DNA of 64,000 nucleotides from CAVTUU01 sp045804965 (GCA_045804965.1 JBJMMD010000006.1:48076-112075); one strand, 5' to 3'; counted from the first letter of the stretch, positions 1-9,486 are shown. Numbers and translations: made by a program. The notes: generated by a model not told the origin, from the letters alone.

Positions 1-954
1 TTGAGCGCTGAGCGCGGCGATCTCATGCAGGCGATCACGGGCATCCCCTATTTTTACCGTCAGTTTGGTTATGAGCCGGCGTTGATCACGACGAAGAGTT
101 GCTACGGCGCGCCGCTTGCAAGAGCCGTGCCCGATGATCCACCCTATCTTCTTCGCCCCGCCTCCGAAACCGATATCCCGACGATCGTGACCTGCTACGG
201 CATTGCTACAAAGCATATGCTCATGGCCGCGGTCCGAGAAGAAGCTGTCTGGAAATGGGAATTGGCGGGTCGTCTGCATGGCAGCGATTATGTTCAAACC
301 TTTTGGATCATTGCGAAGCCCGATGGCGCCTCGGCCGGCTTCGTCGCGCATCAAGAAGGATTCGACACGTACCGCTCAATACTTTGGGCGACGGCCGCCG
401 AACTGCTCGACGGCGAATCATGGCCCTCCGCCGCGCCCATCGTCACTGAGCATCTGCGGAGCTTCGCCGCCGAGGAAGCGGCGAAGACCGGCAACAATCC
501 GGCAAATATCGGCTTCGACTGGGGGTACGATCGCCCCTTTGTACAGCTCCAACCGCAGGTGTTTCAGTCAACGGTTCGCGCGTTTAGCTGGCTGATTCGG
601 ATCCCGAACTTGGCGGCTTTCCTCCGCCACATCAAGCCGGCGCTCACCGAGCGGTTGCGTCAATCACCGTTCCAATCCTACTCGGGCGAACTGGTTCTGA
701 CCTTCTATCGATCGGGTCTGAAGCTGACAATCGTGAATGGCGAGGTGGCTGAGATCCAAGACTTCAAGCCGGAATCGTTTCGGGAGGCCTCCGCCGGATT
801 TCCGGATAAGACCTTCTACTACCTCTTGCTGGGCAGTCGAACATTCGAGGAGTTGGAATACGCGTTCCCCGACTGCTTCGTGCGGAAGCCAAGTGATCGC
901 GCGTTGCTGGCAACGTTGTTTCCGAAGCAGCCGTCAGCGATCTGGCCCGTTTGA
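1..954 (+). CDS. GNAT family N-acetyltransferase, Eis-like (5' end cut by window)
   Basis: The 317 visible residues contain the stretch GIPYFYRQFGYE at about residues 14-25, which in Eis-like GNAT proteins lies near the end of the first acetyltransferase domain. The second GNAT-like domain and the C-terminal sterol-carrier-like region (LVLTFYRSGLKLTIVNGE, about 230-247) follow. Full-length relatives have about 400 residues, so the N-terminal acetyl-CoA-binding part lies upstream of the window; the TTG at base 1 is unlikely to be the true start. The probable role is acetyl transfer from acetyl-CoA to an amine substrate; the substrate cannot be read from the sequence. The gene converges on the RNase Z gene and their 3' ends overlap by 21 bp. 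Confidence 0.75.
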   Translation: MSAERGDLMQAITGIPYFYRQFGYEPALITTKSCYGAPLARAVPDDPPYLLRPASETDIPTIVTCYGIATKHMLMAAVREEAVWKWELAGRLHGSDYVQTFWIIAKPDGASAGFVAHQEGFDTYRSILWATAAELLDGESWPSAAPIVTEHLRSFAAEEAAKTGNNPANIGFDWGYDRPFVQLQPQVFQSTVRAFSWLIRIPNLAAFLRHIKPALTERLRQSPFQSYSGELVLTFYRSGLKLTIVNGEVAEIQDFKPESFREASAGFPDKTFYYLLLGSRTFEELEYAFPDCFVRKPSDRALLATLFPKQPSAIWPV

Positions 955-1941
955 GGCCGCGGCGAAACTGACGGGATCCGCGGCGGCAACATCGATCTTC
1001 GGCTTGGAGGCATCGTCCTCTTCGTCGGCAAACGAGAGTGTGATCGACAAGCCTGACTGACCGATGATGGTATTTGGAAAGATCGAGGCGGCGTTAAGAT
1101 AAAACGCCTTCGGGTCCTCCATTGCAGGGCTGAAATGGGTTAGCAAGAGCGACTTGGCTTTGGAATCAAGTGCCAAGTTGGCGGCGTCGGTATAGGTCAT
1201 ATGGCGGTGCTGGATCGCCTTCTGCCGGTCGGCGCTGTCGCCGTATGTTCCCTCGCAGATGAGCAGATTGACCCCATTGAGAAACTCGGGAAACGACGGC
1301 AACGGTCGAGTGTCGGTGACGAAGGCAAAACTCAAGCCCGCGCGCTCGGGACCGAGCACGTCTTCCGGACTCGCGACGCCATCTGGCCAACGAGCGATCT
1401 TGCCACTTTGCAAGGCCCGCCAGAGACCAACCGGCACGCCGAGTGTTTTCGCTTTCACGGCGTCGAAGCGACGGCCGCGAGGCACATTGACCCGGTACAC
1501 GATATCTGGCACGCGATGCTGCCCTTCTTGGACTCGACCGATCATGCCGCCCGGCAAGCCGAACGAATCGCTTGCATTGCTCACTTCTTCAACGCTGAGT
1601 GGATAGCACAGCGGGGGCACGATCCGCATCAGACCGTCGACGGTCTGGCGCGTGCCGGGGGGACCATAGACCACGACCGGGTCGGTGCGGACAGCGTTGG
1701 CGATGCTGATCAAGATGCCGGGCAAACCGCCGATGTGGTCGGCGTGGCAGTGCGAGAGGCAGATCGCGCCGATGCGTTTGAAACCCCAACCGTAGCGCCG
1801 GAGCGGGATTTGCGTTCCTTCTCCACAGTCAAACAGCGTGAGCTGACCATTGCAACGAACGATCACGCTGGAGAGCCAACGCGTCGGCAGTGGAGTCATC
1901 GCCCCGGTTCCTAAAACCAGAAAATCGATCACGTGGCTCAA
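934..1941 (-). CDS. rnz: Ribonuclease Z-like metallo-beta-lactamase-fold hydrolase
   Basis: This 335-residue protein carries the zinc-binding motif SHCHADHIGG (about residues 63-72), preceded by LFDCGEGTQ. The RNase Z-type distal motifs VTDTRP, LICEGTYGD, a conserved H in HMTYTDAA, and LLTHFSP follow in order. RNase Z removes tRNA 3' trailers. The distal motifs favour this over a generic MBL-fold hydrolase, although related arylsulfatase-like MBL proteins share some of them. The start is TTG at 1941 with GGAGGG immediately upstream. The gene is divergent from the small protein at 2068 and its 3' end overlaps the GNAT gene. Confidence 0.75.
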   Translation of the reverse strand: MSHVIDFLVLGTGAMTPLPTRWLSSVIVRCNGQLTLFDCGEGTQIPLRRYGWGFKRIGAICLSHCHADHIGGLPGILISIANAVRTDPVVVYGPPGTRQTVDGLMRIVPPLCYPLSVEEVSNASDSFGLPGGMIGRVQEGQHRVPDIVYRVNVPRGRRFDAVKAKTLGVPVGLWRALQSGKIARWPDGVASPEDVLGPERAGLSFAFVTDTRPLPSFPEFLNGVNLLICEGTYGDSADRQKAIQHRHMTYTDAANLALDSKAKSLLLTHFSPAMEDPKAFYLNAASIFPNTIIGQSGLSITLSFADEEDDASKPKIDVAAADPVSFAAASNGPDR

Positions 1942-2067
1942 TGCCCTCCGTGGATTGAGTCGCCCGGCACGTGGTGTGCGATAGGGAACGAGAAAGCCCG
2001 ATCACGTCGAGTCTCCTCGACCGAACGTGCGGATGATACCCGAGCCTCCCGCGGGAAGGAGGGCAAA

Positions 2068-2466
2068 ATGTCCCAAAATAACAGAGGTGCGCTTCCACAC
2101 GGCGAGGAAAATGATCCGGCTGGGGGATTCTCAGCAGCCGATGTCGCGGAAGCCTTTGAGGTCGATCTCGATCGCATCGAGCGAGCGATACGCGGCGAAT
2201 TTGGGTACGAACCAAACGCGATCATTAGTTCACACCAGACCCAAGCCCTCGCCGAAGTCGTCCTCGCCGAGCGGCCGATCGCCGAGCGAGAGGCAGCATT
2301 GATGCGGCTGGGCGCCTTCACGCCCCGGAGCGATGTGGAGTGGGGTTTAGGCGACACTCATTCCGGAGAGGAAAGCGACCGTCTGGCCGGAAGTGCAACG
2401 AAACCGGAGGATGAGTTGGCAAGCAACCAATCATCCTTCGATCCCGCGACTCAAGACAGCAGATAA
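2068..2466 (+). CDS. Conserved small hypothetical protein
   Basis: A 132-residue acidic protein of unknown function. The ATG at 2068 is preferred because GGAAGGAGGG lies just upstream (2053-2062); a longer reading frame reaches back to 1933, but that part overlaps the 5' end of the RNase Z gene and looks like shadow sequence. Residues about 25-95 are predicted helical, with FSAADVAEAFEVDLDRIERAI resembling a small helix-turn-helix-like segment; the C-terminus is Ser/Asp/Glu rich and probably disordered. No catalytic motif or signal peptide is visible. It is transcribed divergently from RNase Z. Confidence 0.5.
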   Translation: MSQNNRGALPHGEENDPAGGFSAADVAEAFEVDLDRIERAIRGEFGYEPNAIISSHQTQALAEVVLAERPIAEREAALMRLGAFTPRSDVEWGLGDTHSGEESDRLAGSATKPEDELASNQSSFDPATQDSR

Positions 2467-2546
2467 TTCCATCGTCAGCGAAAAAGCATCGCGCCGGGTA
2501 CCATCGGCGTAATGCTCTTATCGCCTGCCCTGTTGGAGCTTTTGAC

Positions 2547-3773
2547 GTGTTGAACGATCTTGAAGTCGCCCGCTTCCGTGATGAGACACCAGGTTGCGCA
2601 AACGTCACGCATTTCAATCACGCCGGCGCCTCGCTGATGCCAGCGCCGGTGGTGGACGCAGTGATTGGCCACGTACAGCGGGAAGCGGAGATCGGCGGAT
2701 ATGAAGCCGCGGACGAGGCCGAGGACCGACTCGAAAACGTCTATGACACGATCGCTCGTCTGATCTGCGCTGATCGTTCGGAAATCGCCGTCGTCGAAAA
2801 CGCTACACGCGCCTGGGACATGGCTTTCTACGGGATCCCCTTTCAGGCCGGCGATCGGATTCTCACCTCGATCGCCGAATACGCGTCAAACGTGATCGCG
2901 TTTTTGCACGTCGCCGAGCGCGGCGTTGCGATTGACGTCGTGCCCAACGATGAAACCGGGCAGCTTTCCGTCGAGGCGTTGCGCCACATGATCGATGACC
3001 GGGTCAAGGTGGTTGCGGTTTCCCACATGCCGACGAACGGTGGTCTCGTACAACCCGCGGCTGAGATTGGAAGAGTCTGCCGCGAAGCCGGCTCCATGTT
3101 CGTGCTCGACGCGTGTCAAACCGTTGGTCAGATGCCAATTGATGTCACACAAATTGGTTGCGACGTTTTGTCCGCGACGAGCCGCAAGTTTTTGCGCGGT
3201 CCCCGCGGCGTCGGATTCCTCTACGTGCGCTCGGAAATCGGCGATCGCATTACCCCGCCCTTCCTCGACCTTCACGCGGCGACGTGGACCGCCCGCGATC
3301 GGTACGAGGTGCGCAACGACGCCCGCAAATTCGAAAACTGGGAATTCAACGTCGCCGGAAAATTGGGAATGGGTGTCGCCGCCGACTACGCGATGGCAGT
3401 AGGTCTTGACGCCATTTGGGTCCGCGTGCGGCACACTGCCGAGCACTTGCGAGCGAGCTTGGCGGAGATACCGGGAGTCTCTGTCTGCGATCTCGGGGAC
3501 GTGAAGGGTGGTATTGTCACATTCGCGGTCGACGGTATCCCGAGTGAGGATGTGCGCAATCGTCTTTTCACCCAACGGTTCAATACGACGTTGTCAAGCG
3601 TCGACAGCACGCGCTATGACATGGAAGCGCGAGGCCTTACCGAACTGGTCCGCGCTTCGGTGCATTATCTGACGACGAGCGAGGAGTGCGTCCGGCTGGC
3701 CTCCGCGGTCTCTGATATAGCGTCTCGCAGGTCGCAGTCCTCCCGATCCGTCCAATCGACCTTGTCTGGCTGA
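2547..3773 (+). CDS. PLP-dependent aminotransferase class V family protein
   Basis: A 408-residue fold-type I PLP enzyme. The cofactor aspartate lies in FVLDACQTVGQ, and the Schiff-base lysine is in TSRKFLRGPRGVGFLYV, about residues 210-226. This family covers cysteine desulfurases, isopenicillin N epimerase-like proteins and EgtE-type C-S lyases. The KFLRGPRG motif is typical of the epimerase/EgtE-like branch rather than housekeeping IscS, and no SufU or Fe-S partner is adjacent, so the substrate is unknown. The start is GTG at 2547 with GGAG about 9 bases upstream. It converges on the MFS gene 20 bp away. Confidence 0.8.
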   Translation: MLNDLEVARFRDETPGCANVTHFNHAGASLMPAPVVDAVIGHVQREAEIGGYEAADEAEDRLENVYDTIARLICADRSEIAVVENATRAWDMAFYGIPFQAGDRILTSIAEYASNVIAFLHVAERGVAIDVVPNDETGQLSVEALRHMIDDRVKVVAVSHMPTNGGLVQPAAEIGRVCREAGSMFVLDACQTVGQMPIDVTQIGCDVLSATSRKFLRGPRGVGFLYVRSEIGDRITPPFLDLHAATWTARDRYEVRNDARKFENWEFNVAGKLGMGVAADYAMAVGLDAIWVRVRHTAEHLRASLAEIPGVSVCDLGDVKGGIVTFAVDGIPSEDVRNRLFTQRFNTTLSSVDSTRYDMEARGLTELVRASVHYLTTSEECVRLASAVSDIASRRSQSSRSVQSTLSG

Positions 3774-3792
3774 AGAGAGGACGTGACCCTTG

Positions 3793-5037
3793 TTACGCCA
3801 GCGCTGGGCTAAGCTCGGCAATGGCCGGGCGCACGTACCGGCGCTCAACCAGGATGGCGGCCAAGGCCAGGAGCGGCGTCACGAAGACCGTGAGCATTAG
3901 GAGGGCGCTTCCGCTCTGGCCGTAAATCCAGCCCGCAAGGAATGGAAAGACGCCGATGCCGATGCCCAACATGAACTCGGCAACGGCAAAAGTTCGACCG
4001 CGAAGTCTGGCCGGGGCGATGTCCCCGAGCAGCGCATAAAAGAGTGACCACGTGACCATGAAGCTGCCGCGCATCAAGAAGGCGGGTACGAGAAATCGCA
4101 TCTCACCTGTCGACATCGCGACGGCGCACACTCCACCGAATAGCAAGCAACCGAGCGCAATACCTTGGCTGGTGGAGATCTTCTTGGCTCGAGAGAGGAA
4201 CAGGGTCAGCAAGATGCTGCCCACCGCGGCAAATGAGCCCAACCATCCGATCTGCGCCACGGTAATGCCATATTCACTCTTCAAGAAGACCGGCAAGAAG
4301 GTCGCGACGCTGAGCAGAAATCCGACAACGACGAGCTGCAGCGACGTCACCATCCGGATCGCAGGTACGGCGAAAGTTTCGTGATAGGTTCCCTGCGCGC
4401 CTTCGGGAGCATGTTTCGGGACGTCGGAGAGCCGCGTGAACACCAGCACGGTGATGAGCATGGTCGTCGCTGTGACGAAGAAAACTGCCCGCAGCGCTGT
4501 CGCCTCTGCTAACCAACCGCCACAGATCGGGGCGATGATAAACGCGATTGCCGGGCTCAGCGTGTAGATGAAGCTGAAGGCGCGGGCACGGTCCTCTTGC
4601 CGTACAGCATCGGAAATGTAGGAAGAGAGCGCGGGAAGACTGAAGTTGGTCAGCGCCATCAGCAGCAGCCCGGGTATTAATTGCCACCAATTCGTCGCCA
4701 GTCCGTAGCAGATCGAAGCGGGAACGCCGGCTAAGGTGCTGTAGACGAGAATCTTGCGACGGCTCACGCGATCGGCAACGATGCCGCTTGGTAAGGTGAG
4801 CGCCACCCGGACGATGCTTTGTCCGCCGATCAGAAGTCCGATCAAGCGTGGCGACGCGCCGAGAGAGCTAACGTAAATCGCCCAGAGATTGTTGTAGACG
4901 CCGATGCCGAAATCCCAAAAAAACATCGCCAGCGCCAGGAGATGGACATCGCGGCCCAATCCAACGCCCGGCAGGGCAATGGCTGGGCGACGCAAGGTTC
5001 GACCTCGTTTGGAAACGCGCGATCGTGGTCGCAGCAC
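3793..5037 (-). CDS. MFS transporter
   Basis: A 414-residue integral membrane protein with about 12 hydrophobic segments. It has the MFS signature between helices 2 and 3 (GIVADRVSRRKILVY) and a repeat in the second half (GDIAPARLRGRTFAVAEF). The first helix begins near residue 35 after a basic N-terminus. No feature identifies the substrate. GTG at 5037 is the longest start, but its ribosome binding site is poor, and the true start may be up to 30 codons downstream. It follows the dehydrogenase gene on the same strand after 31 bp, so the two may be cotranscribed and the transporter may serve the same pathway; that is inference. Confidence 0.8.
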   Translation of the reverse strand: MLRPRSRVSKRGRTLRRPAIALPGVGLGRDVHLLALAMFFWDFGIGVYNNLWAIYVSSLGASPRLIGLLIGGQSIVRVALTLPSGIVADRVSRRKILVYSTLAGVPASICYGLATNWWQLIPGLLLMALTNFSLPALSSYISDAVRQEDRARAFSFIYTLSPAIAFIIAPICGGWLAEATALRAVFFVTATTMLITVLVFTRLSDVPKHAPEGAQGTYHETFAVPAIRMVTSLQLVVVGFLLSVATFLPVFLKSEYGITVAQIGWLGSFAAVGSILLTLFLSRAKKISTSQGIALGCLLFGGVCAVAMSTGEMRFLVPAFLMRGSFMVTWSLFYALLGDIAPARLRGRTFAVAEFMLGIGIGVFPFLAGWIYGQSGSALLMLTVFVTPLLALAAILVERRYVRPAIAELSPALA

Positions 5038-5068
5038 GTTGCAACTGACTCACTTCCGAATCGGAACC

Positions 5069-6175
5069 TTATGTGCGGTCGAACTCCAGGACGGCCTTGA
5101 TCCCGCCCACGCTCGCGTCCCGGATGCCCTGCGGATGCTCGAACGCCGGTAGGCGAGTCGTGATCAGGCTGCCCGTCAATCCCGGCCAGAACTTTTCGAA
5201 CGTGGCGAGGTGAGTTGCGCCATGCTCGAAGTCCTCTTTCGCTGAGTTCACGCTGCCGACCATCACTTTATTGCCGAGCACGAACTCGCGATTGATGAGA
5301 TCGATGGGAAAGTCGAGTCGGAGATCACCGCCGGTCAGGCTCAACAACACGAGCACACCGTTATTGCCAAGCAGCGTCATGGCGTCAACGACGGGAGCGC
5401 TTGCGCTTGACGCCTCGATGATGAGATCGACATTCGGCAACGTCGCCGCAAGTTCGAGATAGGACGTTTCTTTCGTCGAAACATAGTGCGCGCCGCAAGA
5501 GGTCACGAACTTCGAGGCGGCGGTAGGCGCGGGCGAGCGGGCGAGCGTGTGCACCTCGAATCCCTCTGCCCGCAAGAGCATCGTGCCGAGAAGACCGATC
5601 GGCCCAGCGCCGAGGACGACAGCCGTCCGCGGTTGCCAACCGGCGATCCGGCGCTGAATCAGTCGCGCCTGCCGGAGCGCCTTTTCGACGACACTGATCG
5701 GTTCAAGGAGCACGCCGATCGCGGCGAGTTCCGGTGGAATCTTGACGAGATGGTCCGGGTGCTCGACGACTTGTTCGATCATGAACCCGTGGGCGAACAG
5801 AATCCCGCGCTCGGTGTAGTTTCGCCAGAGACACATATCTGGTTGTCCGGCCTGACAGGCGGGGCAACCATCGGGACGGCGGACGGTCGCCGCGACGAGA
5901 TCGCCAGGGCGAAGGGATGCGACGTCATCACCAACTTCCTCGACGACGCCGATCGCCTCATGGCCGAGGATAAGCTCGTCCGTTCCCGGTGGCGGGGCGC
6001 CGAACTTGGCGTCGATGATTTCCTTGTCCGTCCCACACACGCCGACATCGCGGATCCGGATTAGCACTTCGTCGGGCCCATAAACCGGAGCAGGTACCGA
6101 GACCACGTGGACGCTGTCTGGTTTACCGGGGTAAACAGCGATGCCCGAGACCCGGGCAGCGCTTGAACTCGCCAT
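5069..6175 (-). CDS. Glucose 1-dehydrogenase-like zinc alcohol dehydrogenase
   Basis: A 368-residue medium-chain dehydrogenase. The catalytic zinc region shows VGVCGTDKE and GHEAIGVVEEVG, and the structural-zinc loop has closely spaced cysteines (GCPACQAGQPDMC). A Rossmann nucleotide-binding motif, LGAGPIGLLGT, is near residue 212. The combination of CGTDKEI, a YTERGI-HGF segment and LLEPISVVEKAL is characteristic of the glucose 1-dehydrogenase branch, which oxidises aldoses with NAD(P)+. Substrate assignment remains family-based. ATG 6175 has AGGAG at good spacing. It is divergent from rpsU and upstream of the MFS gene. Confidence 0.75.
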   Translation of the reverse strand: MASSSAARVSGIAVYPGKPDSVHVVSVPAPVYGPDEVLIRIRDVGVCGTDKEIIDAKFGAPPPGTDELILGHEAIGVVEEVGDDVASLRPGDLVAATVRRPDGCPACQAGQPDMCLWRNYTERGILFAHGFMIEQVVEHPDHLVKIPPELAAIGVLLEPISVVEKALRQARLIQRRIAGWQPRTAVVLGAGPIGLLGTMLLRAEGFEVHTLARSPAPTAASKFVTSCGAHYVSTKETSYLELAATLPNVDLIIEASSASAPVVDAMTLLGNNGVLVLLSLTGGDLRLDFPIDLINREFVLGNKVMVGSVNSAKEDFEHGATHLATFEKFWPGLTGSLITTRLPAFEHPQGIRDASVGGIKAVLEFDRT

Positions 6176-6372
6176 CGAACGGCACTCCTGGACGCAAGAA
6201 TTCGATTCGCGGCGAACCGCGAAGATCGCACCAACCCGATCATGGTCGCAGATTCTCGCCTCCCATGCACGCCGAATTTGGCAAGGAGGCGAACCTATAC
6301 GCGGCTAATCGATTGCGGTATACTTTCGTTATCGGGGCGACATGCCCATTTTGGGACGTGAACGCAGAATCG

Positions 6373-6396
6373 ATGGTCCAATTGCGGACCATTTTT
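6373..6396 (+). promoter_or_regulatory. Hairpin with U-tract in the rpsU leader
   Basis: ATGGTCC (6373-6379) and GGACCAT (6386-6392) form a perfect 7-bp stem with a 6-nt loop, followed directly by TTTTT. The structure resembles an intrinsic terminator but lies only 20 nt upstream of the rpsU start, so it would act as a leader attenuator. The rpsU ribosome binding sequence AGGATGGTGA begins right after it. Seen in the sequence; regulatory function is inference. Confidence 0.5.
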
Positions 6397-6415
6397 AGGA
6401 TGGTGACAAACACGT

Positions 6416-6598
6416 ATGCACGTTGAGCTCCGCGAGTCTGAGAGCTTCGATGGTCTGCTTCGGCGGTTTACGAAGGGCATCGAGCGGTCGGGAATCATTC
6501 GCGAACATCGTCGCGGTCTGCGCTTCATCAGCGTTCAAGAAGAAAACCGCGCGAAGCGACGCAAGGCCGAGCGCCGCCGCCGCCGCAACTCAACCTAG
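6416..6598 (+). CDS. rpsU: 30S ribosomal protein S21
   Basis: A 60-residue very basic protein. MHVELRESESFDGLLRRFTKGIERSGII matches the bS21 N-terminal pattern, and the C-terminus is an Arg/Lys-rich run (EENRAKRRKAERRRRR). The length is normal for the family. bS21 joins the 30S platform near the anti-Shine-Dalgarno sequence. ATG 6416 is preceded by GGTGA. The gene stands alone, divergent from the dehydrogenase, with a terminator-like hairpin in its leader. Confidence 0.85.
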   Translation: MHVELRESESFDGLLRRFTKGIERSGIIREHRRGLRFISVQEENRAKRRKAERRRRRNST

Positions 6599-6995
6599 AT
6601 CCAATTCGCTCAGTAATTACTAGCTTTCGAATACGCCGGGCAGCGCTGCTGCACCGGCGTCTTGGCACGTGCTTAGGGCAAAGGTTCCTACGTTGGAAGA
6701 ATCCTCTAGGTTCAAGACAACGGCTGTCAGGAGAACTCCACTCCGATTCCCAGCATGACGGACCGGAGACCTTGACGATTGCCTAGCCCCAAACTGGTTT
6801 CCGTTCACTGCGCGGCGGACTTCTCATCCGGCGCGAGCTGAACTTGTAAAACCGGTTGACGCTTCCAAACAGCGGTGGTGGTCACGGCCAGATTCCTCGA
6901 CTTCGCGTGGAATGACGGGCTGAGGGCGCGTACCCGATGCTATGATCCCCGCACGATCAGGACGTGAACCGGAGTAACAGCTGCGAGGGATGTAA
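6599..6995 (+). other. Intergenic region with two REP-like motifs
   Basis: No credible gene was seen. Two short degenerate elements ending in GCATGACGG (near 6746-6762) and GGAATGACGGGCTGAGG (near 6909-6925) resemble elements at 26.7 kb and 35.2 kb. TATGAT near 6940 could be a -10 box for the downstream oxidoreductase, but no convincing -35 accompanies it. Confidence 0.35.
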
Positions 6996-8573
6996 ATGGC
7001 TGACCAGGCCGGACCATTTGATGCGATTGTGATTGGCGGCGGACACAATGGGCTTGTCGCCGCCAGCTATCTCGCCGGCGCCAAACTCAAGGTGCTGGTG
7101 CTCGAACGCTATTCCGAAGTGGGCGGCGCCGCGATCTCGGAAGAAACCTTTCCTGGGTTCAAGATTTCAACCGGTTCCTATGTGCTCTCGCTCGCGCCGC
7201 GGAAGATTTTCGATGAACTGGGCGCATGGGCAGAAGGAATCGAGCTGCTTGAGCGCAACCCTCGCTTTTTCGCACCCTTTCCAGATGGTTCTTCCCTGAC
7301 CTATTGGAAGGATCACGACGAGTGGATCAAGCAAATCCGGCGGATTTCTCCGAAGGACGCCGATGCCTATGACCATTACGACGATTACGTCGAGCGGGCC
7401 TGCGCGGTCATGGACAAGTACATCCTGCGACGACCGCCGACTTGGGCTGAAGTCGCCGCGAACTTCTCGACGCCGGAAGACGCGCTGATTTTCCAGAAGT
7501 TCTATCTTGGCTCGTCCGCGGACATCGCCGAATACTTCTTCGACAGTGAGCAAATGCGGGCGGTGGTCGCCGTTTCCGGCCTCATCGGCACCTTTCGCGG
7601 ACCGCGAGACGCGGGCACCGGCTACGTCAAGCTTCATCACTCGATGGGCAAGGTGACGGGGCTACGCGGCGCATGGGCATATGTCCGTGGCGCAATGGGG
7701 TCGGTCACGCAGGCCCTGGCGCGTGTCGCCAAGAAACGTGGTGTCGTGATTCGGACGGGAGCAGAAGTCGCGCAGATTCGGATCGAGCGTGGCCGCGCAA
7801 CCGGCGTGATCTTGACGTCTGGCGAGGAAATCGCCGCCAAGATCGTCCTTTCGAACGCCGATCCGAAACGCACCTATCTCAAACTCGTCCAAGAATCGGA
7901 CCTGCCGGCCAACTACCGGCGCGCGATCGAGGGGATCAAAATCGAAAGCCCCGTGATGAAAATCAATCTCGCCACCCGCGAGCTTCCGCGCTTTACCGCG
8001 CTCTCTGACGACGAGCAGATGAACGGAAGTAAGGGCGGTCTGTTCATTGCGCCGTCGGTTGATTACATGCAAACGGCTTGCGAGCAGGCTCGCCTCGGTC
8101 AGCCGGCGACGCATCCGTTCATGAATATCCACATGCAGTCAGCCGTCGATGACACCGTGTCGCCTCCGGGGATGCACACGATTTCGATCTTCACGCAGTA
8201 TTTCCCGTACACCTTGAACGAAGGAACATGGAACGAGCGGCGGGACGAAATCGCAGACAATGTGATCAAGGAATTCGGCAAGTACGCGCCGAATATCCCG
8301 GACGCGATCATCGGCCGGCAGGTTCTCGCTCCGCCTGATCTCGAAGCACGCTTTGGTCTTACGGGCGGGCACATCTTCCATGGTGAACTCGTGCCGGAAC
8401 AAGCGTTTGATCTGCGGCCCGTTCCGGGGTCATCGTCGTACGAGGGCCCCATTGGTGGTTTGTTCTTGTGCGGTTCCGGCGCCTGGCCCGGCGGCTGCGT
8501 CATGGGCGCACCTGGACACAACGCGGCCCAAGAAGTGATCGCGCGGTTGAGCGACACCGGCTTAGCTGGCTGA
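6996..8573 (+). CDS. NAD(P)/FAD-dependent oxidoreductase, PYROXD2/phytoene desaturase family
   Basis: A 525-residue flavoprotein. The N-terminal dinucleotide-binding motif is VIGGGHNGLVAASYLAGA (residues about 10-27), followed by VLERYSEVGGAAISEETFPG. This 'GGGHNGL' form and the length fit the PYROXD2-type branch rather than classical CrtI. The C-terminal FAD motif ends in LFLCGSGAWPGGCVMGAPGHNAA, which is also typical. No carotenoid genes are nearby, so a carotenoid role is not supported. ATG 6996 has GAGGG six bases upstream. The M55 peptidase follows after 21 bp, probably in one operon. Confidence 0.8.
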   Translation: MADQAGPFDAIVIGGGHNGLVAASYLAGAKLKVLVLERYSEVGGAAISEETFPGFKISTGSYVLSLAPRKIFDELGAWAEGIELLERNPRFFAPFPDGSSLTYWKDHDEWIKQIRRISPKDADAYDHYDDYVERACAVMDKYILRRPPTWAEVAANFSTPEDALIFQKFYLGSSADIAEYFFDSEQMRAVVAVSGLIGTFRGPRDAGTGYVKLHHSMGKVTGLRGAWAYVRGAMGSVTQALARVAKKRGVVIRTGAEVAQIRIERGRATGVILTSGEEIAAKIVLSNADPKRTYLKLVQESDLPANYRRAIEGIKIESPVMKINLATRELPRFTALSDDEQMNGSKGGLFIAPSVDYMQTACEQARLGQPATHPFMNIHMQSAVDDTVSPPGMHTISIFTQYFPYTLNEGTWNERRDEIADNVIKEFGKYAPNIPDAIIGRQVLAPPDLEARFGLTGGHIFHGELVPEQAFDLRPVPGSSSYEGPIGGLFLCGSGAWPGGCVMGAPGHNAAQEVIARLSDTGLAG

Positions 8574-8594
8574 GTCGATTCGGAGGCAGCGTCA

Positions 8595-9449
8595 TTGAAG
8601 GTTTTGATTTCGGCAGACATGGAAGGGACATGCGGCGTCGTTTCTTGGGTCCAAGTGATGCCGCCTGAGGTTGGGGAGCAACCATGCTCGCAGTCTGAGT
8701 ATGATCGTGCTCGTCTAAGGATGACCCGCGAAGTCAACGCCGCGGTCGAGGGAGCGCTCGAGGCTGGAGCCGACGAGATCATCGTCAACGACAGCCACGA
8801 CGGGATGCGCAACCTGATTCCCGAAGAACTCCATCCATCTGTTCGCTTCATCAGCGGCAGCGACAAGGAGCTCGGGATGATGCAGGGCGTTCAGCTTGAT
8901 GGCATCGGCGCGGTCTTTTATACCGGCTACCACGCCAAAGCCGGGACGGCAAACGCGCCGCTCGCCCACACCTGGACCGGTTGGATTAACGACGTCCGCA
9001 TCGATGAGCTGTCGACCGGCGAGTTCGGCATCAACGCCGCCGTCGCCGGTCATTTCGGCGTGCCTGTGACGCTCGTCACCGGCGATCTCCGCGCCGTGGA
9101 ACAAACGCAGAAACTGCTTGGCGAGCAGGTTGTCGGAGTTGCCGTCAAGGAAGGGTTTTCAACGTTTTCGGCGCTTCATCTGCATCCCGCGAAAGCGCAA
9201 GTATTGATCAGAGTAGGGGCGAAGCAGGCGGTCGCGAACGCGAAGACGGCGAAGCCCTGGACCATACCAGCCGACAGTTCCGTGGAAATCGAGTTCGAGC
9301 ATCAAAGCCGCGCCGATCAGGCGGGTTATGTGCCGGGCGTGAAACGCAGCGGTGAGCGCTGCATCGTGTTCAAGCCCGCAGACGGGCTCGACTTCATCCG
9401 AACCTTCCGCGCAGTCGTGAAAGCCGGCGCGATCCGGATGTCGCCCTGA
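8595..9449 (+). CDS. M55 family D-aminopeptidase (DppA-like)
   Basis: A 284-residue protein with the M55 N-terminal metal-binding signature SADMEGTCGV (about residues 6-15), then VNDSHDGMRN and YTGYHAKAGT, which supply the zinc ligands and catalytic His of DppA-type decameric aminopeptidases. The family cleaves D-amino-acid dipeptides, likely in peptidoglycan peptide salvage. The start is TTG 8595 with GGAGG about 8 bases upstream. The C-terminal segment AKTAKPW..SSVEIEFEHQ is also the part preserved in a decayed copy at 20.9-21.2 kb. Confidence 0.85.
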   Translation: MKVLISADMEGTCGVVSWVQVMPPEVGEQPCSQSEYDRARLRMTREVNAAVEGALEAGADEIIVNDSHDGMRNLIPEELHPSVRFISGSDKELGMMQGVQLDGIGAVFYTGYHAKAGTANAPLAHTWTGWINDVRIDELSTGEFGINAAVAGHFGVPVTLVTGDLRAVEQTQKLLGEQVVGVAVKEGFSTFSALHLHPAKAQVLIRVGAKQAVANAKTAKPWTIPADSSVEIEFEHQSRADQAGYVPGVKRSGERCIVFKPADGLDFIRTFRAVVKAGAIRMSP

Positions 9450-9486
9450 TTCATGCTCCGTGCGTGCACAGGTGCACGCTCTGATG

